From assembly GCA_947165405.1 (NCBI GenBank), contig CAMVAG010000014.1:1-18910 (forward strand): 18,910 nt of DNA. The letters are read 5' to 3'. Below the pieces are notes generated by a model. It did no database searches, was not told the DNA's origin, and worked only from the letters and a program-made list of their open reading frames with translations. The number at the start of each line of letters is the position of its first letter. Position 1 is the stretch's first letter. The DNA is from an uncultured Selenomonadales bacterium (GTDB lineage Bacteria; Bacillota; Negativicutes; Selenomonadales; Selenomonadaceae). Of the stretch, positions 7,452 to 14,573 are shown in pieces. A program made the translations under genes and the position numbers.

Positions 7452-8377
7452 TATTTTTTCAACACGTCGCGAATGTAATCCTCAACGACGAGCAAAACAA
7501 AATCCTGACAAACTTTCGCGGCTTCGGGAACGTATCTGTTGTCGTTGGTCACGTTGTCCGAAAGGACGCGAATACTTATGAACGGCAAGCCCGCATTTTG
7601 GCAAATCTGCGCGGCGCAAGTGGTCTCCATTTCTTCACAGCTTGAGCCGTATTTTTCGTGCAAGAAGTTTATGTAGTCAACGCACTCAAGCCAAGTGTTG
7701 CCGGTGCCGATAACACCCGATACGACGTTGAAATTTTTATTCGCGGCAGCAACTTTCTTTGCAACATTCAAAAGCGTCGGGTCGGCGAAATATTCCGTGT
7801 AAGCTTGAAATTTTCCCGAAGCCTTGTCGTAGGCGTAAGTGCCGATATTTTCCTGCTTGGTTAAATCGATACCCTCGCCCGCCGCCGAATAAGCACTTCT
7901 GAACGCGGTATGGTCGAAACTTTTTTCGCCGATAATAATGTCGCCGATTTTCAACGCGCTGTCGTGACCGCCTGCCGTGCCTTGATTGATGACGGCTATC
8001 GGATTAAATTTTTTTATCGCAAGAGCCGTGGAAGCCGCCGCGTTTGCCATGCCGATTTCCGTGCGAACAATCACGACGGGATAATTTTTGTAAGTGCCCG
8101 CAACGAAAAGATAATTCAGCTCTCGATAGGCAACGGGATTTTTCAAGGCGCGAATCAAAACTTCCGTCTCGGTATTCATTGCGCCTTCAATCAAAATCGG
8201 ACGCACTCGACTTTTGTAATCGCCTTTGCCTTCGGGCAACGCGGCATAAAATTTTTCAATGGGCGTGTTAAATTTTTCCGCCGAAATGTCCGAAAGCCCG
8301 ATGCCTAAATTTTCAGCTTGCGCGGGCGTCGTCGCCAAGAGCAGAGCCGCGATTAAAAGCGTGAAAAATTTTTTCAT
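7451..8377 (-). CDS. Exported MTA/SAH-type nucleosidase (phosphorylase superfamily)
   Basis: A 308-residue member of the PNP/UDP phosphorylase superfamily, closest in motifs to methylthioadenosine/S-adenosylhomocysteine nucleosidases. Residues 1-21 are a signal peptide (MKKFF, hydrophobic core, cut after AQA). In the mature part are EGAMNTETEVL (64-74), containing the usual catalytic glutamate region, INQGTAGG (130-137), EEMET (248-252) for ribose binding and RVLSDN (270-275) with the catalytic aspartate. It would hydrolyse or phosphorolyse a nucleoside in the periplasm or at the surface. It starts 3 bases after the upstream terD stop with only a weak AAAGG site, suggesting translational coupling. 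Family members are usually cytosolic, so the export signal is notable. The substrate is not determined by sequence. Confidence 0.87.
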   Translation of the reverse strand: MKKFFTLLIAALLLATTPAQAENLGIGLSDISAEKFNTPIEKFYAALPEGKGDYKSRVRPILIEGAMNTETEVLIRALKNPVAYRELNYLFVAGTYKNYPVVIVRTEIGMANAAASTALAIKKFNPIAVINQGTAGGHDSALKIGDIIIGEKSFDHTAFRSAYSAAGEGIDLTKQENIGTYAYDKASGKFQAYTEYFADPTLLNVAKKVAAANKNFNVVSGVIGTGNTWLECVDYINFLHEKYGSSCEEMETTCAAQICQNAGLPFISIRVLSDNVTNDNRYVPEAAKVCQDFVLLVVEDYIRDVLKK

Positions 8378-8380
8378 GGC

Positions 8381-8980
8381 TTATCTGAACCTTTTAGACA
8401 GATCTGTCAAGCCGGTGTCCGTCGTGCCGGAGCCGATAGCGTTAAATTTCCACTCGTCGCCGCGCCTGTAAACTTCGCCGGCAATCATCGAAAGCATATT
8501 GGTATAATCGTCGCTCAAGTTGAAGCGGCAAAGTTCCTCGTGATTATCGTTGTCGACAATGCGAATGTAAGCGTTCCTAATCATGCCGAAATGCTGTTTG
8601 CGGTCGACGGCTTTGTAAATGTTGACGACGAAAATCAATTTGTCGTAGCGATTCGGAATTTCATCGAGGTCAACAAAAATTTGTTCGTCGTCGCCTTCGC
8701 CCTCGCCGGTGAGGTTGTCGCCCATGTGCTTAACCGCTTTGCTTCTGTGTTCGAGGTTGCCGAAATAAACGAGGTCGTCTTTATCGACAAACCTGCCGTC
8801 TTGACAGAGAAAAACGGAGGCGTCGCAGTCGATACTGTCGGCACCGCCAAACAATCTGCCGAAGAAACCTTTCTTTTGTTCTGCAGCATCCCAACCGAGC
8901 CCGACCATGAGGTGCGAAAGTTTTTTGCCGTCGGATTTTTTGAGAGAAACTTTTTGTCCCTTTTGAAGGCTGACTGCCAT
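8381..8980 (-). CDS. TerD family protein, divergent paralogue
   Basis: A 199-residue TerD-domain protein. It shares MAVSLQKGQKVSL, HMGDNLTGEGEGDDE (calcium-binding loop), MIRNAYIRIVD and GDEWKFNAIGSG with the other TerD proteins here. It differs by an inserted QKKGFFGRLFGG stretch near residue 36 and by a divergent C-terminus: the usual SGGLAxLGxNYGVNV ending is replaced by TDTGLTDLSKRF. The first acidic site reads DSIDCDASVFL rather than DFDLDA. A cytoplasmic calcium-binding role is inferred from the family. The ATG at 8980 follows AAAGGAG. It is second in the operon, with the nucleosidase starting 3 bases downstream. Confidence 0.92.
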   Translation of the reverse strand: MAVSLQKGQKVSLKKSDGKKLSHLMVGLGWDAAEQKKGFFGRLFGGADSIDCDASVFLCQDGRFVDKDDLVYFGNLEHRSKAVKHMGDNLTGEGEGDDEQIFVDLDEIPNRYDKLIFVVNIYKAVDRKQHFGMIRNAYIRIVDNDNHEELCRFNLSDDYTNMLSMIAGEVYRRGDEWKFNAIGSGTTDTGLTDLSKRFR

Positions 8981-9010
8981 TTAAAATGCTCCTTTCAAAA
9001 GCAATAAGGA

Positions 9011-9080
9011 ATGCGAAATGCGCAATGCGCAATGAAAATCAAAAACTATCACGCATTACGCATTACGAATTGCACATTGC
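9011..9080 (-). repeat. Heptamer-periodic inverted repeat between two terD genes
   Basis: The left part is AATGCGA/AATGCGC/AATGCGC/AATG (9010-9034) and the right part (9052-9080) is CGCATTA/CGCATTA/CGAATTG/CACATTG. The AATGCGCAATGCG and CGCATTACGCATT cores pair at 12 of 13 positions, so the operon mRNA can form a long hairpin here. It fills most of the 103-base gap between the two terD genes. There is no T tract. Confidence 0.75.
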
Positions 9081-9083
9081 AGT

Positions 9084-9662
9084 TTACACGTTGACGCCGT
9101 AATTTTTGCCGAGCGAGGCAAGCCCGCCGCTGAAGCCGGAGCCGATTGCGTTGAATTTCCATTCGCCCTTGTTGCGATAGAGCTGACCGATAACGACCGC
9201 CGTCTCAATCGAAAAATCTTCGCCGAGGTCGTAGCGGATAAGTTCCTCGTTGTTCGCCTCATTCACGACGCGGATAAAAGCATTCTCGACTTGCCCGAAA
9301 TTCTGCTTGCGTTCTTCCGCCTCGTAAATCGTGACGGTGAAGTCAATCTTGTCGATGTTTTCGGGAACTTTGCTGAGGTCGATTTTAATTTCCTCGTCGT
9401 CGCCTTCGCCCGCGCCGGTCAAGTTGTCGCCCATGTGTTCGACGGAGCCGGAAACGTGCTTGAGGTTGCCGTAGAAAACAAAATCGTCGTCGGAATTGAC
9501 TTTGCCGCTTGCATTGAGCAGGAAAACGGAGGCGTCGAGGTCGAAGTCGGAGCCGCCGTCATACTTGTTTGTATCCCAGCCGAGTCCGATTAAAATATTT
9601 TTCAAGCCGGGGTTCGTCTTCGTGAGGTCAACTTTCTGTCCTTTTTTCAAGCTGATTGCCAT
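9084..9662 (-). CDS. terD: TerD family calcium-binding stress protein
   Basis: A 192-residue canonical TerD. Motifs: MAISLKKGQKVDL start, GLGWDTNKYDGGSDFDLDAS, DDDFVFYGNLKH, HMGDNLTGAGEGDDEE with the acidic calcium ligands, FTVTIYEAEERKQNFGQV and the C-terminal KFNAIGSGFSGGLASLGKNY. The ATG at 9662 is preferred to an upstream in-frame start because GGGAGG lies 10 bases before it and the family starts here. It is very similar to the TerD half of the HEPN fusion at 1186-1764, so one locus probably arose by duplication of the other. It leads the operon terD, terD-like, nucleosidase, calcium ATPase and has its own promoter facing away from the oadA-like gene. Confidence 0.95.
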   Translation of the reverse strand: MAISLKKGQKVDLTKTNPGLKNILIGLGWDTNKYDGGSDFDLDASVFLLNASGKVNSDDDFVFYGNLKHVSGSVEHMGDNLTGAGEGDDEEIKIDLSKVPENIDKIDFTVTIYEAEERKQNFGQVENAFIRVVNEANNEELIRYDLGEDFSIETAVVIGQLYRNKGEWKFNAIGSGFSGGLASLGKNYGVNV

Positions 9663-9699
9663 GAGAATAAAACCTCCCAAAAATTTTTTAAACGCCGAT

Positions 9700-9728
9700 A
9701 ATCTAACACACTCTGAAAATAATTTCAA
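9700..9728 (-). promoter_or_regulatory. Probable promoter of the terD operon
   Basis: On the minus strand TTGAAA (9728-9723) and TAGATT (9705-9700) are 17 bases apart, about 37 bases before the terD ATG. The -10 box matches 4 of 6 consensus bases, so it may need an activator. Confidence 0.6.
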
Positions 9729-9731
9729 GTC

Positions 9732-9778
9732 ATAAAGCAACTTGGCTGCTCGACAAAAAATCTTTTAAGGTGCTTTAT
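9732..9778. repeat. Imperfect palindrome between divergent promoters
   Basis: ATAAAGCAACTT (9732-9743) and AAGGTGCTTTAT (9767-9778) are complementary at 11 of 12 positions with a 23-base spacer. It lies just upstream of the terD -35 box and 39 bases before the -35 box of the plus-strand gene. It could be an operator or a relic hairpin; no T tract follows. Confidence 0.45.
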
Positions 9779-9816
9779 TTCGCGATAAGTTTCATTTATA
9801 AAATTCGCCGCGCCGA

Positions 9817-9845
9817 TTGACATTGCAATAAATAAAATCTATAAT
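9817..9845 (+). promoter_or_regulatory. Perfect consensus sigma-70 promoter of the oadA-like gene
   Basis: TTGACA (9817-9822) and TATAAT (9840-9845) are exactly 17 bases apart, 39 bases before the ATG, which has an AGGAGGG site. This predicts strong constitutive expression. Confidence 0.93.
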
Positions 9846-9884
9846 CGTTGCAAACGTTACAAAATTTTTTAGGAGGGTGTATTT

Positions 9885-11273
9885 ATGGCGAAACCGCTTC
9901 AAATTATGGAAACAGTCTTGCGCGACGGGCATCAATCGCTGCTTGCCACTCGTATGCGTTATCGTCAAATGGAGCCGATGCTTGCGAGCCTCGACAAAAT
10001 CGGTTATAAAGCTCTGGAAGCATGGGGCGGCGCGACTTTCGACAGCTGCTTGAGATTTTTGGATGAAGACCCTTGGGAACGCCTCGACAAACTCAAAGCC
10101 AACCTCAAGAATACGCCGATTCAAATGCTCTTGCGCGGACAAAATCTTCTCGGCTACAATCACTATTCAAACGACGTTGTGGAAAAATTCGTTCAACATG
10201 CCTCGGCTCACGGCATAGGCGTGTTCAGAATTTTCGACGCCCTTAACGACGTTCGCAATTTGCGCGTTGCAATCAAAGCCGCTCTTGCTTGCCCCGAAAA
10301 GCCCGAAGTTCAAGGTTGCCTCGTCTACACGATAAGCCCCGTTCACACAAATGAGATGTTCGTCGAGCTTGCCAAAGAATTGCAGGAAATGGGTTGCCAC
10401 TCCGTCTGTATCAAAGACATGTCGGGCTTGCTCGCGCCGTATGCCGCTGACGACCTCGTCAAGAAACTCAAAGCCGGCTTGGATATTCCCGTTGAACTTC
10501 ACACGCATTGCACCTCCGGCTTCGGTCATGCCACTTACCTCAAGGCGATTGAGGCAGGCGTTGACATTGTCGACTGCGCATTGAGTCCTCTTGCAAGCGA
10601 TACTTCCCAACCTTGCACGGAAACAATCGTCGCAATGTTAAAAGGTCACGAACGCGATACCGGGCTCGACCGTCAAGCAATGACTCCCATTGCCAAACAT
10701 TTCCTCGGCGTCAAAAAGGAACTCATCGAAGAGTTCGGGCTGAAAGGTTACTTCGATATTAACGTCAACGTTCTCGACTTCCAAATTCCCGGCGGCATGT
10801 TGTCTAACCTCGCCAACCAACTCAAAGAGGCGGGCATGGAAGATAAATATCAAGACCTCCTCGACGAAATGCCTCGTGTCCGCGCTGATGCCGGTTATCC
10901 GCCGCTCGTCACTCCGTCAAGCCAAATCGTCGGAACTATGGCAACCTTCAACGTCATGGCGGGCGAACGCTATAAGATGGTTCCCAACGAATTCAAAGAT
11001 ATGGTTCGCGGCAAATTCGGACGCACGCCCGTGCCCGTCGACCGCAAATTTATCACCGATACCCTCAAAGTTCCCGAAGATCAAATCATTGAGGATTGCT
11101 CGATTGAAGACGCCAAAGGTGAGACCTTCGCGCAATTCAAAGACGAACTCATCAACAAGGGCTTCCTCAATCCGACCGACGAAGACGTTTTGAGCTACGC
11201 GCTCTTCCCGCAAGTCGCCGAAGAATTTTTCAAGAAACATTACAAGCAAGTTACCGCTTACAAGAGAGGATAA
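9885..11273 (+). CDS. Biotin-dependent carboxyltransferase subunit (OadA / transcarboxylase 5S type) without biotin domain
   Basis: A 462-residue carboxyltransferase with the DRE-TIM-like catalytic barrel shared by the oxaloacetate decarboxylase alpha subunit, pyruvate carboxylase subunit B and the transcarboxylase 5S subunit. METVLRDGHQSLLATRM holds the metal ligand D14; GVFRIFDALND (112-122), CIKDMSGLL with the carboxylated lysine K177, and HTHCTSG (206-212) with two metal-binding histidines complete the site. The C-terminal part matches the conserved PYC_OADA region. OadA normally ends with a biotinyl domain near residue 580; here the protein stops after ITAYKRG-like residues with no MKM motif, so a separate biotin carrier is needed. 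It probably decarboxylates oxaloacetate or transfers CO2 between pyruvate and another acyl donor in fermentation. Single gene between a consensus promoter and a terminator. Confidence 0.9.
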   Translation: MAKPLQIMETVLRDGHQSLLATRMRYRQMEPMLASLDKIGYKALEAWGGATFDSCLRFLDEDPWERLDKLKANLKNTPIQMLLRGQNLLGYNHYSNDVVEKFVQHASAHGIGVFRIFDALNDVRNLRVAIKAALACPEKPEVQGCLVYTISPVHTNEMFVELAKELQEMGCHSVCIKDMSGLLAPYAADDLVKKLKAGLDIPVELHTHCTSGFGHATYLKAIEAGVDIVDCALSPLASDTSQPCTETIVAMLKGHERDTGLDRQAMTPIAKHFLGVKKELIEEFGLKGYFDINVNVLDFQIPGGMLSNLANQLKEAGMEDKYQDLLDEMPRVRADAGYPPLVTPSSQIVGTMATFNVMAGERYKMVPNEFKDMVRGKFGRTPVPVDRKFITDTLKVPEDQIIEDCSIEDAKGETFAQFKDELINKGFLNPTDEDVLSYALFPQVAEEFFKKHYKQVTAYKRG

Positions 11274-11294
11274 AATTTTCCTCGCAAAAAAATT

Positions 11295-11326
11295 ATCCCG
11301 TCGAAAAAAATCGGCGGGATTTTTTT
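11295..11326. terminator. Bidirectional terminator between convergent genes
   Basis: ATCCCGTCG (11295-11303) pairs with CGGCGGGAT (11312-11320) with one G-U, followed on the plus strand by TTTTTT. On the minus strand the same stem is followed by ATAATTTTTTT, so it can serve both the oadA-like gene and the minus-strand gene ending at 11325. Confidence 0.88.
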
Positions 11327-11993
11327 ATTGACGAATCGCGTGAAGCTCGTCGACCAAATTTTTTTTGAGCTTGTCCTCCAAGTCTTCCAAAGTCTTCGCG
11401 TCGAAAGCGTAAGTGACATGCGGCGCGCCGTTGATTCTGGATTCGCCGCCAAATTCGTCGCTGTAAATGTTGTAGTAAATTACAAAGTCGCTGTTGATTG
11501 AAAAATCGGCGTAGTTTATGACGATAAAGGAACCGTTCGTGACTTCGACGGGCGCGGCAGGATTTATGAAAAGTTCAAAGCCCTCAAGCGTCGCGGGCAA
11601 ATTTTTTCCGTAAGTCCACGTGTCGATTTTTTTTTCGCGCAGAAAACGATTCGGGCTTTTATTTTTGAAGTCGCGCAGATTTTTTATCGCGTCGTCAAGT
11701 TCCGCATCAAGCAGCTCTTTGAAATGCGCGAAGTCCTCCGTAAAAAATTTCGTCAAACAAAATTCCGTCAAGCCGATTTTCCGACGAACTTTAAACTCCA
11801 TCGTCTCCTCGTGAAAGTAAGTCGTCAAGGCGCAGTGAGTTTCGTCATTGACATAACTGAAAAAAATAAATTTGTCGTCGTCGACCGCGAAGATTTTTTT
11901 CAGCGCGAAGCCCTCAATCTCGGCGGGCAAATCCTCTCCGAAATGAAGCTCGGCAATCTGCGCGGCGATTTTATTTTTGGTCTCGTCCTTCAA
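11325..11993 (-). CDS. Hypothetical protein with an internal duplication
   Basis: A 222-residue acidic, soluble protein that I do not recognise. It contains two similar halves: GEDLPAEIEGFAL near residue 19 and GKNLPATLEGFEL near residue 128, each followed by a beta-rich stretch (FIFFSYVNDE / FIVINYADFS) and an acidic helix ending DAELDDAIKNL / LEDKLKKNLVDEL. No signal peptide or membrane helix is present. The start is TTG at 11993 with GGAGG 9 bases upstream, and a clear promoter precedes it. It faces away from the response regulator gene, with divergent promoters in a 125-base gap. The frame is strongly coding in composition and ends in a shared terminator. Function unknown. Confidence 0.8.
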   Translation of the reverse strand: MKDETKNKIAAQIAELHFGEDLPAEIEGFALKKIFAVDDDKFIFFSYVNDETHCALTTYFHEETMEFKVRRKIGLTEFCLTKFFTEDFAHFKELLDAELDDAIKNLRDFKNKSPNRFLREKKIDTWTYGKNLPATLEGFELFINPAAPVEVTNGSFIVINYADFSINSDFVIYYNIYSDEFGGESRINGAPHVTYAFDAKTLEDLEDKLKKNLVDELHAIRQ

Positions 11994-12023
11994 AAAATTT
12001 TCCCTCCAAAAAAATTTTAAGTC

Positions 12024-12052
12024 ATTATAAAAGTTGCCGCCGCCAATATCAA
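12024..12052 (-). promoter_or_regulatory. Sigma-70 promoter of the hypothetical gene
   Basis: On the minus strand TTGATA (12052-12047) and TATAAT (12029-12024) are 17 bases apart, 30 bases before the TTG start at 11993. The same box pair drives lpxB. Confidence 0.8.
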
Positions 12053-12059
12053 CCGCGAA

Positions 12060-12088
12060 TTGTGCTTTTGAAAATTACATGTTATAAT
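12060..12088 (+). promoter_or_regulatory. Candidate promoter of the two-component operon
   Basis: TATAAT at 12083-12088 has a weak -35 match TTGTGC (12060-12065) at 17 bases. It lies 30 bases before the response regulator ATG and overlaps the divergent promoter region. A weak -35 fits autoregulation, which is inference. Confidence 0.5.
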
Positions 12089-12118
12089 CATGAAAAATTT
12101 TTCGGGAGTGACAGACAG

Positions 12119-12796
12119 ATGATGAGAATTTTGCTTGCCGAAGACGACAGCCGGCTCGGCAAATTGATTGAGTACATGCTCGTGCAAAATAAATTCAACG
12201 TCGAATGGATAACAAACGGCGCAGATATTTTTGAATACGCGATGTACTCGGAGTATGACATTTTGATTTTGGATTGGATGATGCCCAACGTCAGCGGGCT
12301 TGAGGCTTGCCGGCAACTGCGCGAGGCGGGCTACGAACGTGCGATTATCATGCTCACCGCCAAAGACACCGTCGAAGACAGAGTAATGGGGCTCGACGCG
12401 GGCGCGGACGATTATCTTGTCAAGCCGTTTGAATTCGATGAACTTTTGGCAAGACTTCGCGCACTCGGCAGACGTTCCACGCAAAAAATTCAGCAGGAGG
12501 TTATCGAAATCGGTGCCTTCACGCTCAACCGCACGACCAAAGTCCTCATGCGCAAAGATCAAGTCATTCAACTTTCGCCGCGTGAATTCCAAATCTTCGA
12601 CTTGCTTGCACAAAATCTCGGAGTCGTCGTGCCCCGCGATATTATCCTCGACCGCATTTGGGGGCTTGAACGCGACATTACCTCCAACAACATCGATTCT
12701 TACATGAAAATTTTGCGCAAGAAGCTTATGGAAGTTGACGACGGCAGCATTGCAATTAAAACCGTTCGAGGTATCGGCTATCGACTTGAGGCATAA
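12119..12796 (+). CDS. OmpR/PhoB-family response regulator
   Basis: A 225-residue DNA-binding response regulator. The receiver domain (1-118) has the acidic pocket E8-D9-D10, phosphoacceptor D52 in LDWMMPNVSG, T80 in MLTAKD and K102 in LVKPFE. The C-terminal winged helix (about 128-225) has IQLSPREFQIFDLLAQN, RDIILDRIWG and the ending KTVRGIGYRLE, typical of OmpR/PhoB transcription factors. The ATG at 12119 follows GGGAG at 10 bases; the frame extends upstream but without homology. The sensor kinase starts 6 bases downstream, so the two form a pair. The signal is unknown; position next to stress genes does not prove it controls them. Confidence 0.96.
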   Translation: MMRILLAEDDSRLGKLIEYMLVQNKFNVEWITNGADIFEYAMYSEYDILILDWMMPNVSGLEACRQLREAGYERAIIMLTAKDTVEDRVMGLDAGADDYLVKPFEFDELLARLRALGRRSTQKIQQEVIEIGAFTLNRTTKVLMRKDQVIQLSPREFQIFDLLAQNLGVVVPRDIILDRIWGLERDITSNNIDSYMKILRKKLMEVDDGSIAIKTVRGIGYRLEA

Positions 12797-12802
12797 ACAC
12801 TT

Positions 12803-14095
12803 ATGGAAATTTTCGGGCGCAGTCGGCGGCAACTTGCCTTTGCTTACGCGCTGATAATGAGCCTTTTTTTGGCGTTGATAATTTTCGTCGTGCACATGGC
12901 AATGAACTGGTCAATGTTTTCCGAACAGGCGCAGGAACTTTCGGACGCGGCAAACGGTGTCGCAGAAACGCAAACTTTTTATTTGCAGAATCCCTCCCTC
13001 ACCATTGACGAAAATCGCTACTACAAGAGCGTCAACGACCGTTTATTTTTTTACATCTTCAACGACAACAAGCAACTCATTCGCTTTGAGCGGGCGTCTT
13101 TTCGCTTGGAACAATTCGTGCTTGACACCATCGAAAGTTGGAGCATCGACGAGGGCGAGGTCGAAGTCTTTCAGCACACGAACGAAACCGGACAACTTTC
13201 AACCGTGATGATGACTTCAAAAAAAATCGTCTCGGATAAAACGGTTCAAACGCTTTACGTCGGCAAGGATGTCACCGCGCTTTATTCCGGCTTGCAGAAG
13301 GCAACCTACGCGCAAATTGTCTTGGGCTTTGTCGCGCTGTTAATCGCGTCGGCAATCGGCTATTACATGGCGGGCAGGGCACTCGTTCCGCTCAAAGAGG
13401 CTTACGACAAGCAGAAACAATTCGCGGCGGACGCCTCGCACGAATTGAGAACGCCGCTTTCCGTCGTCATGGCTTCGGCTGATTTGCTTTTGGCAGACCC
13501 CTCGATTGAAAATCCTTTCCTGCGTCAAGTGCTTGAGGATTTGAAAAGCGAAGTCAAAAAAATGACAAACCTCGTCAGCGATTTGCTCATGGTCGCCCGA
13601 AGTGATAACAACGCTCTCAAAGTCAAAATTCAGCGGCTCGACTTGACGGAAATTTTAAAGCAAGTTATCCGAACGATGACGCCCATTGCAGAGAAAAAAA
13701 ATATCCGCCTCGCGGGCGAAAATTTTATCAAGGCACCGATTAACGCCGACGAACAGAAGATTAAACAGCTCGCGATAATCCTCGTCGACAACGCGATTAA
13801 ATACACGCCCGAAGACGGCGCGGTTTTGGTTCGTTTGGAAAGCGTCAGCAATACCCGCGTGGTCTTCGCCGTCATGGACAGCGGCATCGGTATCGCGCCC
13901 GAAGATTTGGACAAAGTTTTTGAACGGTTCTATCGCGTCGACAAAGCTCGCAGTCGTGAAATGGGCGGCAACGGTTTGGGCTTGGCGATTGCGTCGGAAA
14001 TTGTCAAACTTCACGAAGGAAAAATTTCTGTCGCCTCCAAACTCGGCGAAGGCACAAAATTTACCGTCGAACTCAAAACAAACTTGAAGAAATAA
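12803..14095 (+). CDS. Membrane sensor histidine kinase
   Basis: A 430-residue sensor kinase, partner of the upstream response regulator. Membrane helix 1 spans about 11-33, then a 135-residue extracytoplasmic sensor region, then helix 2 at about 170-190. HisKA has H213 in ADASHELRTPLS. The ATPase domain has LVDNAIKYTPE (N box), MDSGIGIAPEDLDKVFERFYR-type G1/F region and GGNGLGLAIASEIV (G2). No convincing HAMP domain follows helix 2: the linker ALVPLKEAYDKQKQ is short. The sensor region is rich in aromatic and acidic residues and has no recognisable PAS motif. A terminator follows directly. Ligand unknown. Confidence 0.95.
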   Translation: MEIFGRSRRQLAFAYALIMSLFLALIIFVVHMAMNWSMFSEQAQELSDAANGVAETQTFYLQNPSLTIDENRYYKSVNDRLFFYIFNDNKQLIRFERASFRLEQFVLDTIESWSIDEGEVEVFQHTNETGQLSTVMMTSKKIVSDKTVQTLYVGKDVTALYSGLQKATYAQIVLGFVALLIASAIGYYMAGRALVPLKEAYDKQKQFAADASHELRTPLSVVMASADLLLADPSIENPFLRQVLEDLKSEVKKMTNLVSDLLMVARSDNNALKVKIQRLDLTEILKQVIRTMTPIAEKKNIRLAGENFIKAPINADEQKIKQLAIILVDNAIKYTPEDGAVLVRLESVSNTRVVFAVMDSGIGIAPEDLDKVFERFYRVDKARSREMGGNGLGLAIASEIVKLHEGKISVASKLGEGTKFTVELKTNLKK

Positions 14096-14100
14096 AAAAA

Positions 14101-14134
14101 TCCTCCGAAAAATTTTACGGAGGAAATTTTTTTT
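14101..14134. terminator. Bidirectional terminator between the kinase and the membrane protein gene
   Basis: TCCTCCG (14101-14107) pairs with CGGAGGA (14118-14124) and is followed by AATTTTTTTT on the plus strand. On the minus strand the stem is followed by TTTTTTT (complement of 14094-14100). It serves the convergent ends at 14095 and 14136. Confidence 0.88.
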
Positions 14135-14135
14135 G

Positions 14136-14573
14136 TCAGCCGCCAATAATTTTTTGCAAGCCGAGAAAAATTGCAAGCAGTCCGAAAAAAATTCCGAACA
14201 CAATGACAAGCGACCTTTTGCCGCTGCTCATTTGAACGCGCCCGTTCAATTTGGCGGGATTGATTTTTGCAAAGCCGTATGTAAGCAAGAGGCAAAGCGT
14301 GCCTTCAAACAAATACGTTTCCGCGAAGCCGTGAATGTATCTTCTGAAACTCCTCGCTGCCTCGAAGTCGATACTGCTGAAAATCCAGTAGGCGGACGCC
14401 GCGATAAGAACGAGCAGAAAAACAATCAGCGATAGGAACGCCAAAAAATCGCCGTCGACCATATCAAGGAGGCGTGTCCTTGCCTTCGTCAGCATTTTAA
14501 AAAGAGCGAAGACACCCAGCAAAAAGAAAACGCCTCCGATAACAGCCAAAATCATATTAACAATGTCAATCAT
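14136..14573 (-). CDS. Four-helix membrane protein coupled to the StiP/TRSP operon
   Basis: A 145-residue integral membrane protein that I do not recognise by family. Four hydrophobic helices are visible: about 4-26 (ILAVIGGVFFLLGVFALF), 43-65 (FLAFLSLIVFLLVLIAASAY), 86-102 (TLCLLLTYGFAKI) and 121-141 (VIVFGIFFGLLAIFLGL). Basic residues follow helices 1 and 3. The ATG at 14573 overlaps the HAD stop codon as ATGA, with GGAGG 7 bases upstream, so translation is coupled to the HAD gene. It is the last gene of the operon. Its tight coupling suggests a role in moving or sensing the product of the pathway, which is inference only. Confidence 0.8.
   Translation of the reverse strand: MIDIVNMILAVIGGVFFLLGVFALFKMLTKARTRLLDMVDGDFLAFLSLIVFLLVLIAASAYWIFSSIDFEAARSFRRYIHGFAETYLFEGTLCLLLTYGFAKINPAKLNGRVQMSSGKRSLVIVFGIFFGLLAIFLGLQKIIGG

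Noticed and set aside
12017..12895. Minus-strand 292-residue open frame
   Set aside because: It lies opposite the response regulator and kinase start, which carry all family motifs; the frame has no recognisable domain or start signal.
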